A DNA stretch of 64,000 bases from Reticulitermes lucifugus. Its lineage: Eukaryota; Arthropoda; Insecta; Blattodea; Rhinotermitidae. Shown one piece after another: positions 49,138 to 60,699 of this stretch. A model generated the notes under the pieces. That model made no database searches. It was not told the origin of the DNA and saw only the letters and a program-made list of their open reading frames with translations. Made by a program: the position numbers and the translations under genes. Numbering within the stretch: position 1 is the stretch's first letter; every line of letters starts with the position of its first letter. The stretch lies in the NCBI GenBank assembly GCA_026260175.1, contig JAKCWW010000455.1:47242-111241 (forward strand), written 5' to 3'.

Positions 49138-49763
49138 AACAAATACACAAAATTTATATAAAATTACACATTATCTATATATAGATGCTTGTTCCAGCAA
49201 TAAGTCACCATCCTCCGGGAGATGTTACTAAACAAGAATATGAAATTAATACGTCCAATTTACACATACAATTTGAAAAATAAAGAATAGTAGCTATAAG
49301 TGTAAAAATGTGGATGTTATTGATAGTGTGATGCTGATATATTCATGAATAAAATTCAGTGGTATCTCACCGTTTATATTACATGTGTTTATATGCATAC
49401 GAACTCCTAGTAACGAAGTTTTCGATTCAAAAAGGTAATGTTCCTTTACCGTGTACTGTGTCTAGGCACAAGAATTTAGAAAGTAGATGTTGTATGCATA
49501 TAACCACATACAATATAAAGAGTCACACATCAATAAATTTTATTCAAGAATATTTTAGCACCACACAATGTATAGTATCCACATTTTTATATTTATAGCT
49601 GCCGTTATTTATTTTTAAAATTGTATATTTCAGTTGAATGTCTTAATTTTATATTCCTTTGTATTAATGTCTCCCTGAGCATGGCACTTTATTGCTGAAG
49701 TATGTAGCCGAGTTCACCTATTTCGATAATTTGTAATTTTATATAAATTGTGTGCATTTGTTT
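49138..49763. mobile_element. Foldback element with about 95-bp diverged inverted arms
   Basis: The left arm 49138-49229 (AACAAATACACAAAATTTAT, then AAAATTACA, then CAGCAATAAGTCACCATCC) is matched by the complement of the right arm 49663-49763 (AACAAATGCACACAATTTAT, AAAATTACA, CAGCAATAAAGTGCCATGC). Each arm carries a decayed hammerhead-like string: GGAGGAUGG...UUGCUGGAAC on the minus strand at left and CUGAGCAUGG...UUGCUGAAGU on the plus strand at right. The interior is non-coding. The outer motif is shared with the elements at 6970 and 20008. Confidence 0.55.
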
Positions 49764-50426
49764 ATATATATATATATAAATAAATTTATGTAAAAATAAT
49801 TCCTAATGTGAGAACACAATAAATGCTAACACAGAACTTGATTTCTTAATTTAGCGTGCGTGTTATACTACACGAAACTTGTTCAATAAATAAGGAGATG
49901 TCATTACAAAATTAATTGCTACTCATTTACACTACCGAAGTAACATTATTCTCTAACATAATCCCCGAGCAAAATGACTCACGAACAGCCATTTCCATTT
50001 CCTCATTATTGTGAACCTGGCGACTTCTCAAATGTTGCTTCGGTTTTCCCAAAAATATTCCTCCACTTGTGTGTCCTTCACATCCGTCCTTGATTGCTGG
50101 GCCGACCAGTGTCATCACTATCATGGATGATTTTTCTAGAACTTTCGAACTCTGTAGAAAACGTTTCTGACATGCTGCACTGTCATTACGACATTATCCT
50201 ACACCTCTATCATACGGCGGTGAATTTCAATTGGGAAATGTGTTTCTCGCATAAAACCCGTATCACACTATGGTCACATGGAATCAATTTTCCAATGTCA
50301 TTTCCATTGCACATAAAATTATCCCATAAATGGCATTCTACTGACATACGCCATCTGTTACATGTAACCCCAGTAGAGCTGCTATCTCTTATAAAACATA
50401 AAATGTTTTACTAAAAAAAACAAGAG
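49764..50426. other. Unannotated stretch with a short (TA)n run
   Basis: A (TA)n run lies at 49763-49778. The frame at 50094-50414 (106 codons) has no recognisable domain and an ordinary A/T-rich composition. Confidence 0.5.
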
Positions 50427-50701
50427 TCCGTATCATGGCTCAGGCTGTTGGTAGCCGGTCTCTCACCGCGGAGGCCCGTGTTCGATCCCTGGTCGGTCCA
50501 TGTGGGATTTGTGGTGGACAAATTGTTACTGGGACAGATTTTTCTCCGATTACTTCGGTTTTCCCCTGTAAATGTCATTCCACCAAGCTCCATTAAAATG
50601 GAAAGGCGTAACAAACTTCATCTTCATCATCTTCCTCGTAGGGTTGCACAATAAGCTTTCAAGGCTGTCGTGATTCCGTAGCATCTGCTGCAGGGCCCTA
50701 C
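50427..50701 (+). repeat. tRNA-derived SINE, family S2, copy 3 (near full length)
   Basis: A box TGGCTCAGGCTGTTGG (from 50437), B box TGTTCGATCCC (50478-50488), CATGTGGGATTTGTGGTGG, TTTTCCCCTGTAAATG, an impure TTCATCTTCATC tract, GGGTTGCACAATAAGC and a 3' end GCATCTGCTGCAGGGCCC. An A-rich stretch follows. It corresponds block by block to copy 1 at 23067-23358. Confidence 0.92.
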
Positions 50702-52446
50702 AATAAAAAAACACAAACATTACAGACTAGGAAACGTCACTTACGGAAGAAGCCACTAAATTTCAATCTACTTTTCCAATACTCTCTTCGTTTCAAATTA
50801 ATTCCTGGAAGAACTACAGAAATGAGGCATTCCTTACGAATAAAGTCAGCTGTAGCAAGTTGAACTTAAAGCTTGGTACAGTTCATGAAATATCTGCGCC
50901 TTGCTACCATTAAAGCACGCGAATTATAGTAAATTTAACATGCTGACCTCTCAATAAGAGTTTTAAAAGGCTGACAGCTAATAAAACCATCACGGTTTAA
51001 GGCAGTTCATGAAACCTTTCTCCTAAAATAACGTAGAATTCAGCTTGATGTTGGACTGGAATTAATGGTGACGTGAAAAGGAGAGCTTGGTTCCAGACCT
51101 ACCGCCTTAGCTCAGGATAAGGACGTTGATGAAATTAACACAATGTAAAAAATTGTGGCGTTTGAGCTAAATTCGATTCCATTATGTAAGACATGAGAAT
51201 AATGATATTTAAATAAAATATGATTCATAGGTCTCTAAAATTTGTTTGAAAATCTTTTTATACTTCGGCTAATTGTTAGAAAATTAGAAGGGTCTTACAG
51301 CGGAGATGTGTGAATCGTTTGGTTCTGTGGTTCATTTACTGATACTGCCAGTGTAAACACTATACACCTTTGATAGAGGTGAATCCGTATGAAAATGGAA
51401 CATTGCAGGAATGATAACGGACACGGAAAAACTAAAGTATTCACAGAGAATGCTATGCATGAGCCACTTAAAGCGGCGGTAACTCTTCACTTAAAATATT
51501 TGTTATTGTTATAGCATTAGTATATTATAACAAAAATGTCCCGTATAAAACTTCATACAGTTAAGTTAAATCCTTTTCGATTTTTTATATAGGAAGTGCA
51601 GAGAGATAGTGTGAAGCGAATGGTAAAATTTTGTAACAAAGAATAATAAGCAACAAAGTTTCCAATTACGCGGGACGAAGATCCGGTTCGATATGGCAGC
51701 CTACAGAAATAAGTGAATAGTTAGCCAGTTTATACCAAATTGTCTTGTAAGTTTATAACCTGCCGCTGGTGAACGGAATCCAAATGGAAGGATTTGCCTT
51801 TGTTGTGAACACAAGCCACGTGACCTGATTCCTTGTATATTCTACGTAACTTATATTACACACCTTGTAATAACATAACTTTATCGCAAATTGCAAGTTG
51901 ACATTTGCGATTTGGACTTGTTTTGCTTTTACTACCATTCCCTGTTTGGGAATAATTCTGTTTTGTCTGACAGCACCCAAAATTTATAAGTTTTCAACTT
52001 TTCTGTCCCTCTGGAGGCACTTGACACCAACACTACACTTATAATCCGGTAAACCTTCTTTCTGCGAACAGTCACTGAGACCAGCACTTTCTAAGCCGCC
52101 GATTAGAGTAGACACCTTTTATATGTAATGACGAACACAGACCTTTTTTAACTCGTTTCGCAAAATCCAAGATGATGGATAATGTACAAAATAATGATCG
52201 TATCGTAATCTTCAATCAACAGAAGCACCTCAGTTTCCTATAAAATTAACTCTTTCTAGCCCTAATAAATACTTGCAGGTCTGAGAAATGTTTCAAATTA
52301 TAGAATAGTATGCTTACATCCGCATAATTAAATTATTGGTGATAATGTTAAAGAAACAATTTGGTATTTCATAAACCTTGCTTTTCCTAACAGGACTGCT
52401 GATATACTAGTAAAATCCAAGCTGTCCCGTTACATACCGTGTAGGC
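50702..52446. other. Unannotated stretch
   Basis: Nothing recognised. Confidence 0.55.
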
Positions 52447-52692
52447 ACTGAGGGGAAGTATATGTAGAGCTCTACACATTCTGGACCTCGGCGCTAGAAA
52501 AGGGGAGGGTGGTCAAGTCCACGCCCCTGCCTTTTTTATCCCCGCATGGAGTTCCAGTACCAACTTTACAGGATGCTTGGTGGGCCTCGGGGCCCGTCTA
52601 GATGGGCCTGAAAAAATCTCCACGCCGGGTTTTTAACCCCGGACCGTCCAACCCGCAGCCAATCGCTAAACCGTCTATGTTATTCTCGCCGC
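52447..52692 (-). repeat. SINE-like repeat, family S3, copy 1
   Basis: On the minus strand: GACGGTTTAGCGATTGGCTG, GGACGGTCCGGGG, GGAGATTTTTTCAGGCCC, GGGGCCCGAGGCCCACCAAGCATCC (interrupted), then CCATGCGGGGATAAAAAAGGC. The blocks GGACGGTCCGG, AGATTTT, CAGGCCC/CAGGTCC and CCTGTAAA recur in order at 55421-55580. The island is strikingly G+C-rich against its surroundings. A tRNA-type A box is plausible but the B box is decayed. Confidence 0.65.
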
Positions 52693-52849
52693 CATATAAT
52701 AATAATTACTTATTTTACATATGAGTGTTCTCTTAGTCTAGTAACGTATAGTCATTCTTAGGATAAAGCAATGTTTAAAATAACGCACTCCGTGACGCAG
52801 TATATGTACAGCCCACAATCTTTTCTTTCAAAATATCATAGGGTTTCAG

Positions 52850-53500
52850 GGGACACGCGTAAATGTAATTTCATTATCACGCATAAAAATGTACAACTTT
52901 ACCTGCACCAATTATCACGAAATATATAATTTCTCTACCACAATATATGCAGATTTCTTATAAAGAATTTCCCCACAATCACATTATAAATTTTGAAATT
53001 GCGGAAAGAAAATAATTTACCACCCAAAATAAAGTATGGCTGTCACTCAGACGATTTTAATGAAACTCACGATTGCAAAAGAAATTTTATGTGCATCTTC
53101 TCTACCGAAGTTTGTCTACATCGTAAGAAGACTGTAGAAAATAGGAGACAAGGATTCGTTCACGTTCTTACGTAAATCATTTCTTTCCCTGCATAGCTCT
53201 TCATCGCAATTACGTGAAAATCTTCTGCGCCGAATTTCACACCAATCGGTCAATAAGTATAGAAGTTGCGGGCATAAATTCAGTTACGCCTTTAAATAGT
53301 TAAGTTTGTCACTGCCGCAATTTTCACGAAATTTGCACTTGCTCTATGACTATTGGTCCTCCTGTAACGAGTATCACAAAAATCCGAGAAAAATGTTGCT
53401 GATAGTTGGTCACGGACGGACGTACAAACAGACGGACGAAAGATAATGTTCTCCAGTTGAGAGTTCTTTTACCTAAAAATGAAAGCGGAATGGACGGACG
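52850..53500 (+). repeat. Interspersed repeat R8, copy B
   Basis: Similar to 8210-8560: ATTCAGTTACGCCTTTAA, ATTTTCACGAAATTTGCAC and a tail of GGACGGACGTACAAACAGAC. Internally, TATCACGCATAAAAATGTACAACTTTACC with TATCACGAAAT (about 52875-52925) looks like a diverged earlier unit of the same sequence, so the block may hold two partial units. A second GGACGGACGG run lies at 53491-53502. No protein is encoded. Confidence 0.45.
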
Positions 53501-55402
53501 GAAAATGTGTTTTGGTGATAATAACTATAATGTTTCACAATCAGCTTGGTTAAAACAGCAATAGATGTCTTTAAAAATCAAATTAATCTTGGTGAATATA
53601 AAAGATCGGAGAACGTCCAGAGTAAGTGTAAAATTCTGATAAAAAATTTGGTCCTAGGAGGGTAGACGTGATGGAGGTTTGGAGAAAATTTCTTAAATAG
53701 GCGATTCATGATTTTTATCCTTCGATAGTCAAATACAAATAAGAAATATTACCGTAAAACACAAATGCTTTCTTAGACAACTCTTGTCATTGTCCAAAAT
53801 GTGTTGTATATTTTGACCTAGCACGCTTTAGGCAATAAGAAGCATTCTCTAACAAAAGAGTTATGGTTGAGAGTCATAGGCCTTATTTTATCGCTTTAAT
53901 TGCAATCGACTCTGTTTATTCTAGCACTCAAAATAACAGAGATGATAATTTTGGGGAAAGAAGTTAACATAGCAGATATTTGAAACGCTTTCAAAATTTA
54001 GTAGAAGGACTTACAGGGAAGAAACCACTTGGGAGTACTGGACATACATTGCACGGTAACACTAAAGCGCGTTTTAAGTATGTGAACGTGGAATGACAGG
54101 ACAGGGTCCTGCAAAGTGTTATTGTGAACACAGTAATAAAAACTGAGGGCATAAAGAAAAGAATGTCCGGACAAACCTATTTTACATTATAAGTCAAAGA
54201 AGCTTCAATATTATATGTCATTATACATTCGTCGTCACCATGATTATCATCATCATTGTCGAGATTACAAGAATTAAAGCTGTTTCTTCAGTCTCTGCTC
54301 GCGACATCTTCAGCTTTCAGTTTTTACCCATAGGACAAATACGGGATTTTATTTTCAGAGATTTCTTCGAAAATTCCAAACATTTCGTTACTTATCGTTT
54401 AGTACTGCATTATCGTTTTTAATCTCTCATTCTCTAATGTTTTCAAATACTTCATGATCCATTACTCTGTATCCAGCTCATAAATCTGGAAAAGAAATTA
54501 CGTATAAATTAATGTGAGTTATTTTTAATGATAGGCCTACGAATACTTCCGTACAAACAGTGGGTTTAAAAGAACCTACAGAATTATATTTCAGCAGCGT
54601 TATTAAATCCAATGCATGATCTCAAATCTGACGATCAGAGTATGTACGTAAAGTTACCAGATAACTTTATGAGCTTCCTTACCGACCAATATGGAAAAAA
54701 TAAGCAAAGTAGTTCCCATAATTGCCACGAGAGGCGCCAAGTGTTGGTATAATTTTGTCCTCTGGCGAGTACGGTGAACTTTATACACGTTGGCCCGGTC
54801 GGTAATAACGAGTGAGATAATAGCGAAAAATTTCAAACTTAAAAGCGAAAGGATTTTTTAAATTGGTGACGTTCTGACGTAAAGACAACCTAAAGGTCTG
54901 GAGCTCAGACTTAAGTCGTAAGACAATTTCTTGTAATAAGACCCATATGTTCATCACCATGTTCACTAGAGATGGCTGTTAGTCCATGTTCTTAGCTAAA
55001 TGAACCCAGATTACACAACATTATTCCGTTTCTATGTCCTATTTCAATATCACCTTCCTGTCGACACATCGATATTCTCTTCAAGTTCAAAAAATATTTT
55101 GTATCAACTTGTTTGCACTGGTGTTGCATATCCTGTCAATCTTTATTTCGGACTGAATATAAAAAAAAACAAAAAATGTCAAGAATCCACTGCGAATGTC
55201 GGTAAAAAATAAGTTCATGGACTATAAAACTAACTGCGAAGAGTAAAGAATTTTTATATCATGATACGCCCTTTACATTAACTGGTATATTTCGATGTCT
55301 GCTGACAACACAGTAAAAAACCGTCAGTTTACGCGTAGTATGACATGTCTTTTGACATTTTGAAGGTGACATAGCGTATCTATTTATTTTAAGCCGACAT
55401 CA
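53501..55402. other. Unannotated stretch
   Basis: Nothing recognised. TAGGCCTA occurs at 54532-54539. Confidence 0.5.
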
Positions 55403-55420
55403 AATATATATATATATATA
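55403..55420. repeat. (TA)n tract abutting SINE S3
   Basis: An 18-bp AT alternation ends exactly where the G+C-rich SINE-like block begins. Confidence 0.85.
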
Positions 55421-55580
55421 GGGCCCGGGTAGCCTAGCCGGCGTAGAGACTCGCAACGGGCTGGACGGTCCGGAGATAGATTTTCCGCACCCGCCCAGAC
55501 AGGTCCTGGGGCCCACCCTGCCTCCTGTAAAATGGGTATAGACTAGAGTGGCGTTGAGCAACCCACCTCCAACCTTCATA
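55421..55580 (+). repeat. SINE-like repeat, family S3, copy 2
   Basis: GGGTAGCCTAGCCGG fits an A box. GGCTGGACGGTCCGGAGAT holds the B-box position but is decayed. CAGGTCCTGGGGCCCACC and CCTCCTGTAAAATGGG follow as in copy 1. The copy is shorter at its 3' side. Confidence 0.65.
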
Positions 55581-56410
55581 TATATGCAATTTTTAAAGGA
55601 AAAATTTATCACAAAACTCTGCAGTGAATCTCCTTTGTAATTAGCTTAACTCTAGTCAAACTAACAATCATTGCTGTTTCTGCTGCATGTGTAGTATACC
55701 GACAACATTTCCTAATACTGTTTATCTGCTTTTCTAGAATGACAGTGATTTTAATATTGCAATATTTTTACAGGAAATTTTAAAGACTATGTTAAGGTAT
55801 ATTTGTTTTACAACTTTTAACAAACTATCCGTACATACTTTTAAGTTCGGAATTTGCTTACAAAATCTTCAGAAATTAGCGGTTGGATGGAGACTAAAAG
55901 TCGACATTAATATCACAAACATGTATAAACTGTTCATAGGAAATTCATCATGTGAAAAACATATCACTATATAATATAAAAATATTTAAAAGTAACTACA
56001 CACTAAACCTTTCTATTACCACCATTGAATCGCAAGACGCATGTACGCCCTTAGGTCATTACAACGCAGGCGTCGTTTTAGTATAGATTTTCTGTAATTC
56101 TTGGCATCTACTGCTTGTTTCGCAAATGTTTCACAAGATGCCGACACCATCTCGTTCCTTGCAGTTTAAGTTTCCGTACTTTGATAGAGATGTCGCATGG
56201 TGGAATTTGAACACGTTACATTGATAACATAGTGACCATAACTTAGTTAAATGTCTCAATAATAAATATTAGAGCTCATAATATGCATGTATTCTAAAAT
56301 ACAAATTCGAGGTTAATAAGAACAATGACCGGTTCTGTTACATATCTTCTATTTCCAACGTTGTTTATTACTTCACATTTTGTCATAATCTAGGGTCCTT
56401 AAGTTGCCTA
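55581..56410. other. Unannotated stretch
   Basis: Nothing recognised. Confidence 0.55.
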
Positions 56411-56944
56411 CAAAGTGCGTTCGGAAATGATTCGAACAGGGGCTGTTGTTTCAGCAAATAACAAGCTGTAATATCGCTCAAATTATAATCGGATAGTGTA
56501 GACATAGTAGATAATTCCATCACCAAATGGCCCTAGTTGTGCAGGCCTGTGAAAACTGCTGCATCATTACCAAGTCTAGTGATCGAAGAGTATGGACAAG
56601 AGTTGCAAAGTGGCAGTTGATTGTCATGGACAGAGTGGACAACGTGGTTCCTGTGGAAAGAAGACGTCAAACCGTCAGATATTCTTCGTCGGTTATCTAC
56701 AGTTTGCGAAGACAAAGAATCTGCACGCAGCACTGTGTTCAATTCGGTACGGTGATTCAGAAGTGACACGGAGACTGCACAGTCCGTGAATGACAATGTA
56801 ACACCCATAAAATGGCTCCATGAAGTCATCCACAAGCTCCCAAGGAGATGACGACGTATAATTTAGGAGGGGATTATGATGAGCCTAAAGATAATGCAAT
56901 TCCTGCAAATGAGATGAGTCCATGTCATTTCCGAATGCTCCTCG
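56411..56944. mobile_element. Element with mariner-type ends, probably a deletion derivative
   Basis: The ends CAAAGTGCGTTCGGAAATGA and CGAGGAGCATTCGGAAATGA (complement of the right end) match at 16 of 20 positions and are flanked by TA (56409-56410 and 56945-56946). The 534-bp interior has no intact transposase. Near the right end the plus strand reads YNLGGDYDEP in one frame, faintly like the K-x-G-D-Y-x-E tail of mariner transposases. Frames of 65 to 100 codons at 56527-56835 on both strands show no catalytic motif. Confidence 0.65.
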
Positions 56945-58107
56945 TATAACACTCAGTTGATAAACCATCCACAATACTTTGAAGATTAGAACTGATATAA
57001 ACCATATTTAAAGGTACAGTTCTTACCTTACAGTAAGGATGTTCCATCTCCATTACGAAGACCAACGAGTTCATGATCTTTAGCGAAATATTCGCTGTTT
57101 TTTAGAACCATATAAAACATGAATACGCGCTGTATGAGAAATGTAGATTTATGGTACACATAGAAACTCCTCAATGTTAAGGGCTTATATGTGCCTAAAA
57201 AGAAAGATTACCTACAATTTCATTTTGGACGTTTTATTAAATAAAATTAAAGAACAATATGTCACGGTGAAGTGAACCAACTCAGTCATTACAGGCCTAA
57301 ATATTGCCCGTTTTTTTCAGGATTGAAGTTTCCTGCAACATTTCATTGTGCTGTCTGTTGTTCATAAACTCATTATATGAGGTTTCCGAAAATGTAAAAA
57401 GCGGAAACTACATAATGATGTATTTTTATTTTATACATAAAACCATTCGTAGTTACTTGAACATGCATTTTTTCCTTCGGTTTTCACGCATATCCATGAA
57501 GAGTGAAACTTATGTTCAAACGTCTCTTCCATGATAAAGTAAATGTTATATTTTAAATCAAATATATTTTAAATTTATCGAGGAAAATTCATATATATAT
57601 CCCATTTCATAATATGTTCACACCTAAGTTTAAGCTTCTACTAAATCGAACAAAGCTTGTCTTTTGTGGTTCATGTAGGAACATCTAACAACAACTTACC
57701 AAAGGCAGTTTTCCTGTTGTTTTTCAAATATGAATAACTGCACGAAGAAACTGGTGTACTTCGCTGTCCATTTTCTAGAGGCAGGGTTATAAATTAGTGT
57801 TTCAAAAACGTAACCCATTAGTTTGGTGAGGGACAGCTGCTTAATAATAGAAAAATATTCAGATTATGTGGTGAGCTACCAAAATTTAACATACAAAAAT
57901 CTTGCACTTTGTTTCTGATCAAATGAAACCGAACCTCGGAGACCGTTAAAAGAAGAAGAGAGCTGGAACCCTAGGAGTACGTGACTATTTTCCAGTAGAT
58001 CACATACACATGTTACGGCATCAATAGAATTGAATTTAAGCGTAAATTCCCAAGTTCGTGTAACTGCATCACAGACTGGTATTCAGTTGAACAGAAGAAA
58101 GCTTTTG
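56945..58107. other. Unannotated stretch
   Basis: Nothing recognised. Confidence 0.55.
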
Positions 58108-58190
58108 AGTAGTCAGCATGCTGATTCGTACTTGGGAGGTCCCAGGTTAAGACCTCTATTCTTAACAGAAATTCTGACTTAAATTTTCTT
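58108..58190 (+). repeat. Weak tRNA-like SINE candidate
   Basis: TAGTCAGCATGCTG may be a decayed A box, and GGTCCCAGGTTAAGACC sits at the B-box position with two or more changes. No other copy in the window. Confidence 0.22.
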
Positions 58191-59744
58191 GTTTACTCCT
58201 CAGCAACTCCAGGAAAATTCTTCACACGACTTCAAAATTGGCTTCAGGCTGTACGTTCTATAACATTTGTAAGTTATGTTTTACTAATTACTCCACGGTT
58301 CGACGTTTGTTGATGTATAATTAGCAGCGCCTTTAAAGTAAATAAATAATGATCAAATAAGTAGCGAGTTTGGAACGAATATGTAACCTATATCACGATT
58401 TGTTTGGATTACCGAAAGAAAATGAACAAATTTCTGCTTGAACCCCAGACTACTGCAATAAGCTGGCACATAATTATAGAATATGGGTAATTTAGACCGT
58501 ATTTTAATTTTTTCTTCTGTCGACCATTGTAATGCATTCCATTTTCATTACTTAAATATTCTTTCTAGACGTTCCCGATTGTGTGTGACTAAATAATAGA
58601 ATTCCGACGAAATTTCTGGATTGAGTTTTTAGTTCACCTCTTTTCAGATCGCTGCTTTTGGAGTAGTCCATTTTGGAAGCTAGCGAAGGATAATTAAAAC
58701 GGACATGGCAGAGTTCCAGCCAAGGGATATGTAAAACCTTAATCACTGAATGTAGGTTTTGGCATTAAATATGCATCTGTGAACACCTTCATGTCTTACA
58801 ACTGTTTAATTGATTATTTCCTATATTATACTGCAGCGAAGATCTCTAATGCTTAGTTAATTAATTAGTATGCTGCAGAAACATTTCTGATTCCCATTCT
58901 TAACAACACGGGAGACAATATAAAAAAGTTGCAGTTTCTGTATTAAAGAGTGGGAAGTCATGACTTTCGATTAAATGCATAAGGAGAACACAAAATAAAA
59001 ATAAGTGTAACAATGTTTTCGTTACAAGAACAGCTCCATGTAAACAGAGTTACAGTTAGAACTTGAGCTGTCATAAGGAAATTAACGACGACCACATGTG
59101 GTCCAGGTGTTGGTAAATTTAAATATCTGCATTCTACATTCTGCCTCACAGAAAGCATACTACGTTCCTAAACAAAACCGTGCTCTGGGATGAAATGCTG
59201 TGTAGTCTGCTACAAACGTGCCAACTATTTCGAGGAATTTACTGCCTCTATCTTCAGTTTACATCGTAAACTTCATAGACACCGCCTTGAAAACCGCAGA
59301 TAAATTGGTGAGTACTGTTCAGAAAATTAACACCTATTTATACGGAGAACATAAAAATCTATGAAAACACTAGTGGAAGAAATTCAAAATTCATAAATGT
59401 TGCCGTAATTTATACATGTACTTGCTACTGGGCTTGGAAATAGTTTAAAAATTTTTGAGAGACTTACCATGCCTAATTTCTCTCAATCCGCTCTGTATAA
59501 TGACAAATAAAAACTATGAATGCAAAATGTCACATTTACTGATCTATTTATGTTTCAAGGTATGGTTTTTAACTTCTGGAACAACTTTATCGCGCCGCCT
59601 GTCATGTTTCTTTAGACTTGATCACGTAGAAATCATTCTTGTGTACTTCTCGACTTGCACAGGATGTGACTGTAACAGTGTAGTGTCAAATATGTCAAAT
59701 CTGTGCCAGAAGTAAGAGGTATTTGCTGTATCTCTTGTAGAAAA
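58191..59744. other. Unannotated stretch
   Basis: Nothing recognised; the frame at 59455-59715 has no known domain. Confidence 0.5.
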
Positions 59745-60560
59745 TGAATAATCGGAAATTTAGAGCAAAGAACTCACATTACGTTTTATATGAAAGCGGA
59801 AAGGCCTGAGAGTGAAGCGTGTGCAGTCCCCTCGAAGCTTATAACACAGACGCCGTGAAGAAATCAAGTATTTCTGAGTGGAATAAAATGTTCAAAGAAA
59901 GTCGAGTGAAAGTAATAGATATTGAAAGAAGCGGTTGTGTGGAAAGGCAGAGATCCGATGAAAAATTTGAAGAGGTGAGCAATGTTTTTGTCCAGACAAC
60001 CGTTTGCTTACACGACAGGTGGCGTAAGAATTTTCACCCGCATAAGCGGCGAGACAAATTTTAAGTGATGTTCAATGCATGAAAACAATTTCGGCAAAGG
60101 TGGTCCCTAGACTGTTGACTGAGTAAAAAAGCAACGGCTAGCGCCAGTGCTTTCCAATTTGATTTGGGAAATGCCGAAAAAATGTGCTGTGAAAATGATC
60201 GCTAGAGGTGAAATGTGGTGCTTCCAGCACTAGCCGGAAAACAAACGAAAATACGAGTACACACAGTGGCAAGCAGCGGAAACCCGAATAGCACGCATGA
60301 CAATATTACACATGAAGATTTCTTTAGCGATTCCTTGACTATGAAGTGTATTATTTACTTGCAATTTATCCCTCAATGTCCGAGAGTAAACCAGGCTTAT
60401 TGTGCAGAAATACTGAGAAGGTTATATAAAACTTTACGTATAAAAAAGCGTAAAATGTGACGCAACAATTAGTTTCTCCATTAGGAAGCTCTCCAGCTCA
60501 CATAATGCTGCTGTCAAATACAAGAGTGGCTGAAGAAAATTTCACAAATCCTATTATTTC
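59745..60560 (+). pseudogene. Mariner transposase relic 1 (helix-turn-helix to catalytic core)
   Basis: The N-terminal DNA-binding part is visible at 59819-60060: YNTDAVKKSSISEWNKMFKE followed by ERSGCVERQRSDEKFEEV, the usual layout of a mariner helix-turn-helix plus the R-S-G-R-P linker, here changed to R-S-G-C-V. About 60090-60125 resembles K-x-V-P-R-L-L-T. At 60318-60458 the core reads FSDSLTMKCIIYLQFIPQCP, then VNQAYCAEILRRLYKTLR, the segment between the first and second catalytic aspartates. Near 60490 SSPAHIMLL stands where relatives have H-H-D-N-A-P-A-H, so the second aspartate is lost. The frame shifts many times. It is a dead, old copy without recognisable ends. Confidence 0.78.
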
Positions 60561-60627
60561 AGACGTCAGCCTAAATGAAATTTCAAATGTTGTTGATATA
60601 AACAACAGAGGGCTCTAGTGTCCACGT

Positions 60628-60649
60628 TCATGTGATTCGAATCACATGA
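60628..60649. repeat. 22-bp perfect palindrome
   Basis: The half-site TCATGTGATTC is followed immediately by its exact complement GAATCACATGA. It lies between two mariner relics and could be an accidental or terminal hairpin. Confidence 0.9.
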
Positions 60650-60699
60650 GCAGAAGGAACACAGCTGCGGCAGTTAAACATTTCTACTCATTTGGAAAA

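Noticed and set aside
56533-56835. 100-codon minus-strand frame in the mariner-type element
   Set aside because: No transposase motif in this frame; the plus strand is open over the same region and neither can be identified.
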